The notes: generated by a model not told the origin, from the sequence alone. Shown: positions 15,865-24,170, counted from the first letter of the stretch. The stretch: DNA of 39,097 bases from JBAXQQ01 sp037131695 (GCA_964638715.1 CAZWZF010000047.1:1-39097), one strand, 5' to 3'. Program-made: numbers and translations.

Positions 15865-17949
15865 TTAACGCTCCTCTTCATCGCGTTTCTTCGCTTCGGC
15901 GGCAATTTGATCTGCCACATGCGACGGAACTTCTTCATAATGAGAAATACTCATGGTGAATGAACCTTGCCCTTTAGTAAGAGCGCGCAGTTCATTCGAA
16001 TACTGGAACATTTCCGCCTGGGGCACTTGCCCTTTTACAACTGACATCCCACCGCCAAGAGAATCAGAACCCTGAACTCGACCGCGTTTGGATGACAATC
16101 CACCAATGATATCACCTATATATTCATCGGGGACTGCAATTTCTGCATGAACAATAGGTTCTAAGATAATAGGTCGGGCTTTCGCCATACCTTCCTGAAC
16201 CCCAAGACGTCCAGCGGTCTGAAATGCAATATCTTTAGAGTCAACCGGGTGATATTGACCGTCAAACAAAGTGACTTTAACATCGACTACCGGGTAACCT
16301 GCTATCGGACCGCGTTTCAGCGCATCACGTACGCCCTTTTCAGTTGATGGGATAAACTGCCGAGGCACCACACCACCTACAACTGCATCTATAAACTCAA
16401 TCCCGCCACCGCGTACATTCGGCTCTAACTTCAATTTAACATCACCGAACTGACCGGCACCACCGGATTGTTTCTTGTGTCTTCCGTGGCCTTCTGCGTT
16501 TCCAGTAATGGTCTCGCGGTAAGCAACATGCGGATTACCCAAAATTGTTTCAACATTAAACTTTCTCTTCAGGCGGTCGCGGGCAATCTCTACCTGCAAC
16601 TCACCCATGCCGGAAATAACCGCGTCATGAGTTTCCTGATCAATTTCAAATTTTAACGTTGAATCTTCTTCCATTAATCTATGCATACCCTGGGCTAACT
16701 TATCTTCTTCACCCTTTGTCTTCGGTGAAATAGCGAAGTTAAGCATCGGTTCAGGATAATCAGGCATTGCTATCTGTATTCTGCTGCCCGAGGTTGAAAT
16801 TGTATTTCCAGCCATGGTATCGTGAAGTTTTGCAACTTGAACGATATCACCGGCATTGGCAACTTCAATGATATCCTGGGTCTTGCCAATAAGTACAAAC
16901 AGATTGCCAATTCGCTCTTTACTTTCCCTGGTCACATTAACCAGATCGGAACCGGAACGCAACTGACCTGAATATATTCGTAAAAATGTAATTTTTCCAG
17001 CAAACTGGTCTGCTGTTGCTTTGAAAGCATAGGCTACTAAAGGTCCGGAGTTTGAATTGGTTAATTCAATTTCTTCCTCACCCTTAAGGCCAATCTTCGC
17101 CGGCATTTCATTCGGTGACGGCAGACTGTCGATAATCATATCAAGCAGCGATGTCGTTCCATAATTCTTAAATGCTGAACCGCACAGTATCGGATAAGCA
17201 TTTCCGTTTTTAATGACAACTTTCAGACCGTTGATAATCTCATCATCGCTGAGAGTACCTTCATCCAGGTATTTCATCATCAGTTCGTCGTCAGCTTCGG
17301 CTGCTGCTTCTGCAATGGCATCCCGCATGGATTCTGCCTTGCTTTGCAATTCGGCAGGTATATCCGTCACGGTAGGCATGGAATTATCATCTTTCTCTAT
17401 TATCGCCTTCATGTGAATGAGGTCGATAACACCTTTAAATGATGACTCCGCGCCGATGGGAATCTGTACCGCAAAGCACTTTTTACCAAAGCGTTTCTGG
17501 ATAGTTGCCAAAATATCGTCAAAATTAGAGTTTTCTTTATCCAGCTTATTAATGAACAGAACACGCGGTAAGGCACGCTCATTGAGCATTCGCCAGAACC
17601 GTTCGGTCTGAACTTCAACGCCGTTTACGCCATCTATTAATAAAAGCCCGGCATCAGCAACTGCCAACACACTAACGGCTTCTGATATAAAATCAGCGTA
17701 TCCCGGAACGTCAAGGACATTCACCTTGCAGTTTTTATACTGCACCGGTAAAAGAGAAGTAGTAATCGATATTTGGCGATGTACTTCATCCACGTCATGA
17801 TCCGACAACGTATTGCCGGCGTCTACGCGCCCCATGCGTCCGATAACACCGGTCTGGTACATGAATGCTTCAATCAGGGTAGTTTTACCTGATGAGCCAT
17901 GTCCGAGCACGGCAATATTTCTAATTTGTCCGGTTTCGAAATTTTTCAT
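15865..17949 (-). CDS. EF-G-like translational GTPase (EF-G2 type) inserted in the spc operon
   Basis: 694 residues with full EF-G domain order: G domain, domain II, domain III ('GMGELQVEIARDRLKRKF'), domain IV ('SGGAGQFGDVKLKLEP') and domain V. The P-loop is GHGSSGKTT (16-24). The G3 motif is DVPGY (80-84), where canonical EF-G has DTPGH with the catalytic His, and switch I reads HRQISI in place of ERGITI. The NKxD motif is NKLD (134-137). This combination matches the EF-G2-like paralogues such as Thermus thermophilus EF-G-2. It is unlikely to be the housekeeping EF-G. It sits between rpsQ (51 nt upstream) and rplN (2 nt downstream), where most bacteria have nothing. The ribosome-binding site GAGG can pair with an upstream CCTC. 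Confidence 0.92.
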   Translation of the reverse strand: MKNFETGQIRNIAVLGHGSSGKTTLIEAFMYQTGVIGRMGRVDAGNTLSDHDVDEVHRQISITTSLLPVQYKNCKVNVLDVPGYADFISEAVSVLAVADAGLLLIDGVNGVEVQTERFWRMLNERALPRVLFINKLDKENSNFDDILATIQKRFGKKCFAVQIPIGAESSFKGVIDLIHMKAIIEKDDNSMPTVTDIPAELQSKAESMRDAIAEAAAEADDELMMKYLDEGTLSDDEIINGLKVVIKNGNAYPILCGSAFKNYGTTSLLDMIIDSLPSPNEMPAKIGLKGEEEIELTNSNSGPLVAYAFKATADQFAGKITFLRIYSGQLRSGSDLVNVTRESKERIGNLFVLIGKTQDIIEVANAGDIVQVAKLHDTMAGNTISTSGSRIQIAMPDYPEPMLNFAISPKTKGEEDKLAQGMHRLMEEDSTLKFEIDQETHDAVISGMGELQVEIARDRLKRKFNVETILGNPHVAYRETITGNAEGHGRHKKQSGGAGQFGDVKLKLEPNVRGGGIEFIDAVVGGVVPRQFIPSTEKGVRDALKRGPIAGYPVVDVKVTLFDGQYHPVDSKDIAFQTAGRLGVQEGMAKARPIILEPIVHAEIAVPDEYIGDIIGGLSSKRGRVQGSDSLGGGMSVVKGQVPQAEMFQYSNELRALTKGQGSFTMSISHYEEVPSHVADQIAAEAKKRDEEER

Positions 17950-18000
17950 CCAAAGAGCCTCGCTTGAGGTAAGGATTCCGGCTGCGCCGGTTAACAGAAA

Positions 18001-18270
18001 CTATTTCGCTTTTTCGAGTACTTCAATTACGCGCCAATTTTTATCTTTGCTAAGTTTGCGTGTTTCCATGATGCGAACTTTATCGCCGATATGGCACTGA
18101 TTAGTTTCATCATGCGCTTTAAACTTACTGGTGCGCTTGATAATTCTGCGATACAGCGGGTGTTGTACCAGGTCTTTAACCTGGACTACGATTGTCTTAT
18201 CCATCTTATCGCTGATGACAATACCTTCAAGTTGTTTGCGCTGATTTCGCGTTTCGGTTGTCTCGGTCAT
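18001..18270 (-). CDS. rpsQ: 30S ribosomal protein S17
   Basis: 89 residues from ATG at 18270: 'RKQLEGIVISDKMDKTIVVQV', 'HPLYRRIIKRTSKFKAHDE', 'GDKVRIMETRKLSKDKNWRV'. GGGAGA lies 8 nt before this ATG; the longer in-frame reading overlaps rpmC and is not a real start. Confidence 0.97.
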   Translation of the reverse strand: MTETTETRNQRKQLEGIVISDKMDKTIVVQVKDLVQHPLYRRIIKRTSKFKAHDETNQCHIGDKVRIMETRKLSKDKNWRVIEVLEKAK

Positions 18271-18283
18271 TATAATTCTCCCG

Positions 18284-18571
18284 TTATCGCGCTTTGCGAG
18301 CGGCGCGGAACATCTTGTTTTCAATGCTGCGGAACTTGCGGTAGTCATCAAATGATGCAAAACCGGTATTTCCCAGAATTTCTTTCTCGCGGATCAGTGT
18401 ATACAACACTGCAACTTTCTTGCGGCATGTCCCGAGGGATGCCGGGCTGCTTAACTGGTTCATACCAGCGGCAAATTGCAGTTCGATTAATGTGCGTTCT
18501 GTTTCCGCCAACTCACTTTTCAGTTCGTCGATTGTCAGGTTATGCAGTCTGCGGCGTTCTTCTAATTTCAC
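18284..18571 (-). CDS. rpmC: 50S ribosomal protein L29 with C-terminal extension
   Basis: 95 residues against about 65. The two-helix core is recognisable ('LTIDELKSELAETERTLIEL', 'GTCRKKVAVLYTLIREKEI'). The last 28 or so residues, rich in Arg/Lys/Phe, extend past the usual end. The ATG overlaps the rplP stop by 4 nt. L29 lies at the tunnel exit, where trigger factor and SRP dock. Confidence 0.92.
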   Translation of the reverse strand: MKLEERRRLHNLTIDELKSELAETERTLIELQFAAGMNQLSSPASLGTCRKKVAVLYTLIREKEILGNTGFASFDDYRKFRSIENKMFRAARKAR

Positions 18572-19005
18572 TTACTTTCCTCCACTGCTGCAGCCGTATC
18601 TTCACGGGTGACGAACTTCGTCTTAATCGGTAACTTATGAGCTGCAAGGCGCATGGCTTCGCGGGCATCTTCAACAGATACGCCGGCCATTTCGAATAGA
18701 ATACGTCCAGGCTTAATAACCGCTACCCAGTATTCTGGTGCACCTTTACCGGAACCCATACGGGTTTCTGCCGGCTTGGCGGTAACACTTTTATCCGGGA
18801 AAATGCGGATCCATACTTTACCCTGGCGCTTAATATAACGAGTCATCGCAACACGGGCAGCTTCTATCTGACGGTTAGTCATCCAGCAGCATTCCAGAGC
18901 TACCAGGCCGAAATCGCCTAATGTAACTGTATTGCCGCTCTGAGCTTTACCCTTAAGGGTTCCGCGGTGTGATTTTCGGTATTTAGTACGCGATGGCATT
19001 AACAT
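18568..19005 (-). CDS. rplP: 50S ribosomal protein L16
   Basis: 145 residues: 'MLMPSRTKYRKSHRGTLKG', 'WIRIFPDKSVTAKPAETRMGSGKG' (spanning the conserved central loop), 'ISVEDAREAMRLA'-like 'VSVEDAREAMRLAAHKLPIKTKF'. It contacts the elbow of A-site tRNA. Normal place between rpsC and rpmC. Confidence 0.98.
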   Translation of the reverse strand: MLMPSRTKYRKSHRGTLKGKAQSGNTVTLGDFGLVALECCWMTNRQIEAARVAMTRYIKRQGKVWIRIFPDKSVTAKPAETRMGSGKGAPEYWVAVIKPGRILFEMAGVSVEDAREAMRLAAHKLPIKTKFVTREDTAAAVEESK

Positions 19006-19031
19006 CGTTTAAATCCTCCGTTGGATGTCGA

Positions 19032-19934
19032 CTACTCAGTTGCTGCCTCAGCGTTTCCGCCAGCTTCAACAACCGGTGCATCAACAGCCGGTACATCAGA
19101 GGCTTCAGCGCGGGTAACCCGGCGCCAGCCTTTTTTCTTGTCTCCAACCTGGCCATCAGCAGCTTTAACAGCGGCAGCAGGTTTTGGATCCTGTTGTGGT
19201 GCACGGCGCGGCCTCTGTTCAGCAGCAGGTGCTAACGGTGTATTCATACCGGTCAGGATTTCTCCACGGTATATCCACACTTTAACGCCGATGTTGCCAA
19301 ACTGTGTGCGAGCTTCTGCAGTGCCGTAATCGATATCTGCGCGCAGGGTATGCAGAGGAATCTTGCCATCTTTGTCGCTGTAGCTGCGGGCGATTTCAGC
19401 ACCACCCAGGCGGCCGCCAACGATAACTTTAATTCCCTTGCCTCCGCGCTGCATGGTACGGGCAATGCTCAGGCGGGTTGCGCGTTTAAATGATACGCGG
19501 CGTTCAATCTGCCCGGCAATCGATTCTGCAACTAAATAAGCATCCAATTCAGGCTGTTTGATTTCAAGAACGTTTACCTGTACTTTGCGCGGTACAATCT
19601 TTTCGATGTCAGCTCTCAGGTCGTCAATCCCACGTCCGCCTCTGCCGATGATAACACCGGGCCGTGCAGTATGCATGGTAATTTTAACCATATTGGCCAT
19701 TCTCTCGATTTCAATCATAGAGATGCCGGCTTCCATCTGTCGATTTCTGCCGCCGCCACCTGGCTTGCGCTGTGCGCCTGCCGACATCAGACTCGGCAAT
19801 TTTTTGCGGATGAACTTGCGGATTTTATCATCTTCGATGACGAAATCTTTATATTCTTTGTCAGCAAACCAGCGGCTCTGCCAATCGCGAATGATTCCCA
19901 GCCTCATCCCGTAAGGATGTACTTTCTGTCCCAT
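19032..19934 (-). CDS. rpsC: 30S ribosomal protein S3 with Ala/Pro-rich C-terminal tail
   Basis: 300 residues against about 210-235. The KH domain with 'ARPGVIIGRGGRGIDDLR' and the C-terminal S3 domain 'ARTMQRGGKGIKVIVGGRLGGAEIARS' are typical. From about residue 228 an Ala/Pro/Arg-rich, then acidic tail follows with no family counterpart and probable disorder. Its ATG shares 1 nt with the rplV stop (TAATG). Confidence 0.97.
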   Translation of the reverse strand: MGQKVHPYGMRLGIIRDWQSRWFADKEYKDFVIEDDKIRKFIRKKLPSLMSAGAQRKPGGGGRNRQMEAGISMIEIERMANMVKITMHTARPGVIIGRGGRGIDDLRADIEKIVPRKVQVNVLEIKQPELDAYLVAESIAGQIERRVSFKRATRLSIARTMQRGGKGIKVIVGGRLGGAEIARSYSDKDGKIPLHTLRADIDYGTAEARTQFGNIGVKVWIYRGEILTGMNTPLAPAAEQRPRRAPQQDPKPAAAVKAADGQVGDKKKGWRRVTRAEASDVPAVDAPVVEAGGNAEAATE

Positions 19935-20371
19935 TATACAGTTCCTCCGATACGAGTGGCCCGGGGCTTAGTTGCCTTAGTGGCCAATTTTATAGTGATG
20001 TGGCTTGAACGACGACGAACTATTCTTGCGCGTCCCATTGTAGTAGGATGCATGCGCTTGAAAGTGAATCCGCAATCGACGAAACATTCCAACACAATGA
20101 GTCCTTCTATATCAAGACTCAGGTTGTGGTCAGCATTAGCTGCCGCCGACTTTAATACTTTTATAATCGGTTCTGCTGCAATGTTCGGTGTGAACTGCAG
20201 TACAGCAAGTGCTTCTTCATAAGATTTGCCACGGATCAGATCGATAACGTGTCGGACTTTGCGCGGCGACATGCGAATGTTCTTCGCCACTGCCTGCACA
20301 ATGCCTAACTCTTTTCTTTCTTCGATCATCTGTTGTTTCAGAGATCCTCTGGCTTTAGCATTCTTTCCCAT
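19934..20371 (-). CDS. rplV: 50S ribosomal protein L22
   Basis: 145 residues: 'AVAKNIRMSPRKVRHVIDLIRGKS' with 'EALAVLQFTPNIAAEPIIKVLKSAAANA', and the beta-hairpin that lines the exit tunnel ('GRARIVRRRSSHITI'). A basic N-terminal lead of about 27 residues precedes the core. It is coupled to rpsC by a 1-nt overlap. Confidence 0.97.
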   Translation of the reverse strand: MGKNAKARGSLKQQMIEERKELGIVQAVAKNIRMSPRKVRHVIDLIRGKSYEEALAVLQFTPNIAAEPIIKVLKSAAANADHNLSLDIEGLIVLECFVDCGFTFKRMHPTTMGRARIVRRRSSHITIKLATKATKPRATRIGGTV

Positions 20372-20400
20372 TTTTATATGCCCTCTACCGTCGTCCGGGT

Positions 20401-20682
20401 TTAGCGAACCTTCGATGATTTTTCACTGCCAGCATGTCCGCGGAAATGTCTGGTGGGCGCGAATTCGCCCAATTTATGTCCAACCATGTTTTCGGTAATG
20501 AATACCGGAACATGTTTGCGTCCATCATGTACAGCGATGGTGTGCCCTATCATGTCGGGGAAAATGGTGCTTCTGCGCGACCATGTCTTGATAATGCGCT
20601 TCTCACCTTTCCGGTTCATCTGGTCGATTTTCTCTAACAGATGCTCATCGGCAAACGGGCCTTTTTTAAGTGAACGTCCCAT
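20401..20682 (-). CDS. rpsS: 30S ribosomal protein S19
   Basis: 93 residues: 'MGRSLKKGPFADEHLLEKI', 'KTWSRRSTIFPDMIGHTIAVHDG', 'VGHKLGEFAPTRHFRGHAG'. Normal length, canonical place after rplB. Confidence 0.98.
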   Translation of the reverse strand: MGRSLKKGPFADEHLLEKIDQMNRKGEKRIIKTWSRRSTIFPDMIGHTIAVHDGRKHVPVFITENMVGHKLGEFAPTRHFRGHAGSEKSSKVR

Positions 20683-20717
20683 AGTAACCTCTTTAAAGTT
20701 TCTTCCGCGCTGCCGAG

Positions 20718-21551
20718 TTATTTAGCTCCGCGTTTCTTCACGATGAAGACGTCAGAACGTTTGTTATGACGAGTCTTCTTACCCAGTGCGGGCTTGCCCC
20801 ACGGGGTCGATGGACCTTTTTTGCGACCGATGGAGGTATGACCCTCACCACCGCCGTGCGGATGGTCGCATGGATTCATCGCGGTTCCTAATACGTGACC
20901 CCGACGTCCCATGTGGCGCATACGGCCGGCTTTACCGATTACAATATTTTCGTTCTCAATATTTCCAACCTGGCCGATAGTGGCGCGGCATAAGCCGAAT
21001 ACACGGCGCATTTCGCCGGAAGGCAGCATTACGGAAACGTATTTGCCTTCTTTCGCCATAATCTGCGCAGAGGTACCGGCGCTTCTGCACATCTGTGCAC
21101 CTTTGCCTTCGTGCAGCTCAATTGCGTGCACGGTGGTACCGAGCGGAATATTAACTAATGGCATTGAGTTGCCAATTTTAATGTCGGAAGCAGGACCAGA
21201 CTCTAAAACGGTTCCTACAGTCAAGCCGTGCGGGCAAAGAATGTAGCGGCGCTCTCCGTCTGTATATTCCAACAGCGCGATGCGAGCGGTTCGGTTCGGG
21301 TCATACTCAATAGCGATTACGGTGGCTGTGCATTCATCTTTCAATCTCTTGAAGTCGATGATACGGTAAGCACGTTTTGCTCCACCACCACGAAAACGGA
21401 TGGTAATTTTACCCGAGTTATTGCGGCCGCCGCTTTTTTTAAGCGGGGTGACCAGCGATTTCTCTGGTTCCTTTTTCGTCAGTTCGCTGAAATCAGCGGT
21501 CGTCATAAATCGACGTCCCGGTGATGTCGGTGAATACTTTTTCAGCGGCAT
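20718..21551 (-). CDS. rplB: 50S ribosomal protein L2
   Basis: 277 residues: 'KSGGRNNSGKITIRFRGGGAKR', 'VKLPSGE'-type 'VMLPSGEMRRVFGLCRATIGQVGN', and the peptidyl-transferase-proximal 'VRG'-region seen as 'MNPCDHPHGGGEGHTSIGRK', which includes the conserved functionally important His. Normal length. Confidence 0.98.
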   Translation of the reverse strand: MPLKKYSPTSPGRRFMTTADFSELTKKEPEKSLVTPLKKSGGRNNSGKITIRFRGGGAKRAYRIIDFKRLKDECTATVIAIEYDPNRTARIALLEYTDGERRYILCPHGLTVGTVLESGPASDIKIGNSMPLVNIPLGTTVHAIELHEGKGAQMCRSAGTSAQIMAKEGKYVSVMLPSGEMRRVFGLCRATIGQVGNIENENIVIGKAGRMRHMGRRGHVLGTAMNPCDHPHGGGEGHTSIGRKKGPSTPWGKPALGKKTRHNKRSDVFIVKKRGAK

Positions 21552-21609
21552 TTCTTTAACACTCCTCCACGATTATCGGCCGTGGTGACCGTAACATCAA
21601 AGCTAAAAA

Positions 21610-22011
21610 TTAAGCGCCTTCCAGCTCCAGAATATTCGGGGAGTCGGCGGTCAATGTGACGATAGCTTTCTTCCAGTTCGGGGTTGAGCCGACGCTGGGG
21701 CGCTGCCCGCGCTTCATGCTTACTTTTCGGGATTTACCACGAACGCGCAAGATGTTGACGCTGGCAACTTTTACGTTGTCTTTGCTGAACAGCTCTTCGA
21801 TGGCGCCAGCAACTTCAGTGCGGGTGGCATCGATTGCTACCATGAAGGTGTACTTGCGTACTTTCATGTCGGCTAATTGACTTTGTAAATTTTCTTTTCC
21901 GGCAGCCTTGACTTTAATAACTGCTTTAGTAAACTTCTGCAGTTTTGTTAAGCCTACGCTTTTTTCGGTCAGTATCGGTTTAATCAATATCTGATGAAGT
22001 GGTCTATTCAT
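21610..22011 (-). CDS. rplW: 50S ribosomal protein L23 with internal insertion
   Basis: 133 residues from ATG at 22011, which overlaps the rplD stop by 8 nt and has AAGGGG upstream. The N-terminus 'ILIKPILTEKS' and the C-terminal half ('KYTFMVAIDATRTEVAGAIE', 'TPNWKKAIVTL') are typical. About 30 residues (20-50) between them are extra and Lys/Ala/Leu-rich. L23 is the main docking site at the tunnel exit for trigger factor, SRP and SecYEG. Confidence 0.95.
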   Translation of the reverse strand: MNRPLHQILIKPILTEKSVGLTKLQKFTKAVIKVKAAGKENLQSQLADMKVRKYTFMVAIDATRTEVAGAIEELFSKDNVKVASVNILRVRGKSRKVSMKRGQRPSVGSTPNWKKAIVTLTADSPNILELEGA

Positions 22012-22687
22012 TGGTGTCCCCTTCAATTTGTTTTTCCATCCACCGCTCACTGCCGAGTGCGCTTGTCTTCAGTTCTTCCAGCATGGCAATGCTCATTTTT
22101 GAAAAGATGAGGGCATTGGCATGAAGAACATCGTAAGTACCCAGCATGTCGGGAGTTGTCATCCACACATTTTGAAGGTTTTGGAAAGACATCACTATTT
22201 CAGGAGTCGGATTATCCACAACGATCATCACTTTCTTTTTGGTGCAATCGATTGCCTTCAGGAAAGCTACTGCGTCTTTTGTTCTCGGTGCGGTAATGGC
22301 GAAGCTGTCTACTACGATAACAGCGCCTTCAGCTACCTTGGATGAAAGAGCGGACAGCAATGCTGCGCGGCGCATCTTTTTCGGCAGGCTCTGGCGATAA
22401 TCGCGAGGATGCGGGCCGAATACAACGCCGCCGCCTTTCATGTGAGGAGCGCAGCGCGCACCCTGGCGGGCACGGCCGGTTCCCTTCTGACGGTACAGCT
22501 TGCGGGTGGAATGTTGTACTTCACCGCGGGTGAGGGTGTCTGCATTTCCCTTGCGCTGATTAGCGAGGGTGGACAGAACAGCCTGGTGAATCAAAGCTTC
22601 ATTCGGCTCTAATCCAAATACATCCGCGTTTAGTTCAAGTTCTCCGGATTTTTCACCGTTAAACATATATACAGGTACGGTTGCCAT
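22004..22687 (-). CDS. rplD: 50S ribosomal protein L4
   Basis: 227 residues. The tunnel-constriction loop is seen as 'GEVQHSTRKLYRQKGTGRAR' followed by 'FGPHPRDYRQSLPKKMRR'. A short C-terminal tail extends beyond the usual 200-210 residues. L4 is the S10-operon autoregulator in E. coli; no E. coli-like site is recognised here. It starts 3 nt after the rplC stop. Confidence 0.97.
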   Translation of the reverse strand: MATVPVYMFNGEKSGELELNADVFGLEPNEALIHQAVLSTLANQRKGNADTLTRGEVQHSTRKLYRQKGTGRARQGARCAPHMKGGGVVFGPHPRDYRQSLPKKMRRAALLSALSSKVAEGAVIVVDSFAITAPRTKDAVAFLKAIDCTKKKVMIVVDNPTPEIVMSFQNLQNVWMTTPDMLGTYDVLHANALIFSKMSIAMLEELKTSALGSERWMEKQIEGDTNE

Positions 22688-22690
22688 GGC

Positions 22691-23470
22691 TTATTTCTCC
22701 AACGCAGTGAAGGTAACGTATTTACCCTTACCGCGTTCCAAATCTACGCGTACCGGCATAGTGACAACCACTAAACCGCCGGCGGGGCCAGGAACAGCAC
22801 CCTTAATAACTAACATATTCTTGTCGGCATCGGTGCGCACGACTGTCAGACCTTTGATGGTAACCTGTTCATCACCCATATGTCCGGGACGGCGTGAGCC
22901 GGGGAATACACGGGCTGCATCAGTTGCGCCGCCAGAGGAAGTTTTGCGATGGTGCATGGAACCGTGGGATGCCTTGCCACCTTTGAAGTGGTATCGTTTC
23001 ATACCACCAGCAAAACCTTTACCTTTTGATGTGCCGATGACATTAACTTTATCGCCAACTTCAAAAATGTCGGCTTTCAGTTCTTTACCTTCGGGAAATT
23101 CATCAATTGCGGCTACATTGAATTCTTTGAGGAAGCGCAGCGGTGGAACATTATGTGCGCGGAAATGACCGTATTGAGCAAGGGTGAGGCGGTGTGGACC
23201 GCGTGGTTCTTTCTCAACCTTGTTACGGTTAGCGGTTTTCCGACGCTGTTCATGCAAGCGGTGCATTTCTTCCGCCCGACGAACATCACGTTCGGCATAT
23301 TCCATAAATCCAAGTTGCACGGCTTCATAGCCGTCTTTAACTTTTGTGCGGCGCTGCACGACGAAACAGGGGCCTACTTCGAGTACGGTTACGGGGATTG
23401 CTTTACCGTCTTCTGAGAAGATCTGCGTCATGCCCACTTTGCGTCCCATGATCATCTTACGAATCGACAT
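22691..23470 (-). CDS. rplC: 50S ribosomal protein L3 with internal insertion
   Basis: 259 residues against about 205-215. Typical blocks: 'MGRKVGMTQIFSEDGKAIPVTVLEVGP', split here by its normal loop; 'VIGTSKGKGFAGGMKRYHFKGG'; 'RVFPGSRRPGHMGDEQVT'; 'LLVIKGAVPGPAGG'-like end. Residues about 57-95, rich in Arg/Glu/His/Lys, are extra compared with the standard 'VQLGF...KP..GHF' path. Confidence 0.96.
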   Translation of the reverse strand: MSIRKMIMGRKVGMTQIFSEDGKAIPVTVLEVGPCFVVQRRTKVKDGYEAVQLGFMEYAERDVRRAEEMHRLHEQRRKTANRNKVEKEPRGPHRLTLAQYGHFRAHNVPPLRFLKEFNVAAIDEFPEGKELKADIFEVGDKVNVIGTSKGKGFAGGMKRYHFKGGKASHGSMHHRKTSSGGATDAARVFPGSRRPGHMGDEQVTIKGLTVVRTDADKNMLVIKGAVPGPAGGLVVVTMPVRVDLERGKGKYVTFTALEK

Positions 23471-23498
23471 GGTTAATTTTCCTTTTCAAACTTCAGAG

Positions 23499-23534
23499 GA
23501 GTCGTGAGCTGACTCGTGAAGCCCCCTCGCGGGG
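23499..23534 (-). promoter_or_regulatory. Two hairpins in the rpsJ-rplC spacer
   Basis: Minus-strand RNA of this 91-nt spacer can form CCCC-GCGA-GGGG (23523-23534, a GNRA loop) followed by GAGTC/GACTC around 7 nt (23499-23515). The rplC ribosome-binding site AAGGA follows. Possible regulatory or mRNA-processing element; no known family is assigned. Confidence 0.4.
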
Positions 23535-23561
23535 TGACGAATGACCAATTATTTTGGCCTA

Positions 23562-23891
23562 TTACGCTTTAATTTGAATGTCTACACCACCCGGCAGGTC
23601 AATGCGCATTAATGCGTCAATTGTCTTCTGGTTCGGTTCGAGAATATCAATCACGCGTTTGTGAGTTCTCATCTCAAAATGTTCCATTGACTCTTTGTCA
23701 ATATGCGGCGAACGAATCACGCAGAACCGATTAAGTTCGGTCGGCAGAGGAATCGGGCCATGAACCTGGGCGCCTGTGCGCCGTGCGGTATCAACTATCT
23801 TCAGAGCAGACTGGTCCAATATCCGATGGTCAAATGACTTCAATCGAATTCTAATCCGGTCAGCCGGCGCTTTTCGAGTTTCTTTACGCAT
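23562..23891 (-). CDS. rpsJ: 30S ribosomal protein S10
   Basis: 109 residues: 'IRIRLKSFDHRILDQSALKIV', 'GPIPLPTELNRFCVIRSPHIDK', 'FEMRTHKRVIDILEP'. First gene of the locus; GAGGT lies 10 nt before the ATG. No tuf, fusA, rpsG or rpsL lies upstream, so the str operon is elsewhere in this genome. Confidence 0.98.
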   Translation of the reverse strand: MRKETRKAPADRIRIRLKSFDHRILDQSALKIVDTARRTGAQVHGPIPLPTELNRFCVIRSPHIDKESMEHFEMRTHKRVIDILEPNQKTIDALMRIDLPGGVDIQIKA

Positions 23892-23909
23892 GGGCGGTTT
23901 TACCTCACT

Positions 23910-23972
23910 CCGAAACAGCTTTCAACCTGTCCCGGTTAATTGTCATGGTACATACCGGGTACTTAATCCCGG
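23910..23972 (-). promoter_or_regulatory. Structured 5' leader of the ribosomal locus
   Basis: Two hairpins in the roughly 90-nt rpsJ leader. One is CCGGG/CCCGG around 8 nt (23955-23972). The other is CCGGGACAG pairing with CTGTTTCGG (9 bp, two G-U) around 8 nt (23910-23935), which lies next to the GAGGT ribosome-binding site. Candidate autoregulatory leader; not recognisable as the E. coli L4 leader. Confidence 0.45.
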
Positions 23973-23987
23973 CACACAACGCCCGTA

Positions 23988-24016
23988 ACTATAATGAAAT
24001 TTCAGAATGAAGTCAA
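23988..24016 (-). promoter_or_regulatory. Main sigma70-type promoter of the ribosomal locus
   Basis: On the minus strand: TTGACT (24011-24016), exactly 17 bp, then TATAGT (23988-23993). Upstream sequence (24017-24080) is strongly A/T-rich, like an UP element. The predicted transcription start is near 23981. Confidence 0.85.
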
Positions 24017-24170
24017 TAGGAATTTGACGTAAATTTTAAAATTTATTGAAAAACTTATAAAATTTATGAAAATATCTAAATTTTAAACTTCCAGCAAGAA
24101 TATCCATACAGCGGGCAGGCATTAAATATACCACATATATATAAGGTATGACAAATTTGTTTTATTGTCA

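Noticed and set aside
5150..23416. Many plus-strand ORFs of 60-180 codons across the ribosomal locus
   Set aside because: All lie antisense to clear ribosomal protein genes; low-complexity translations mirror conserved codons of the opposite strand.
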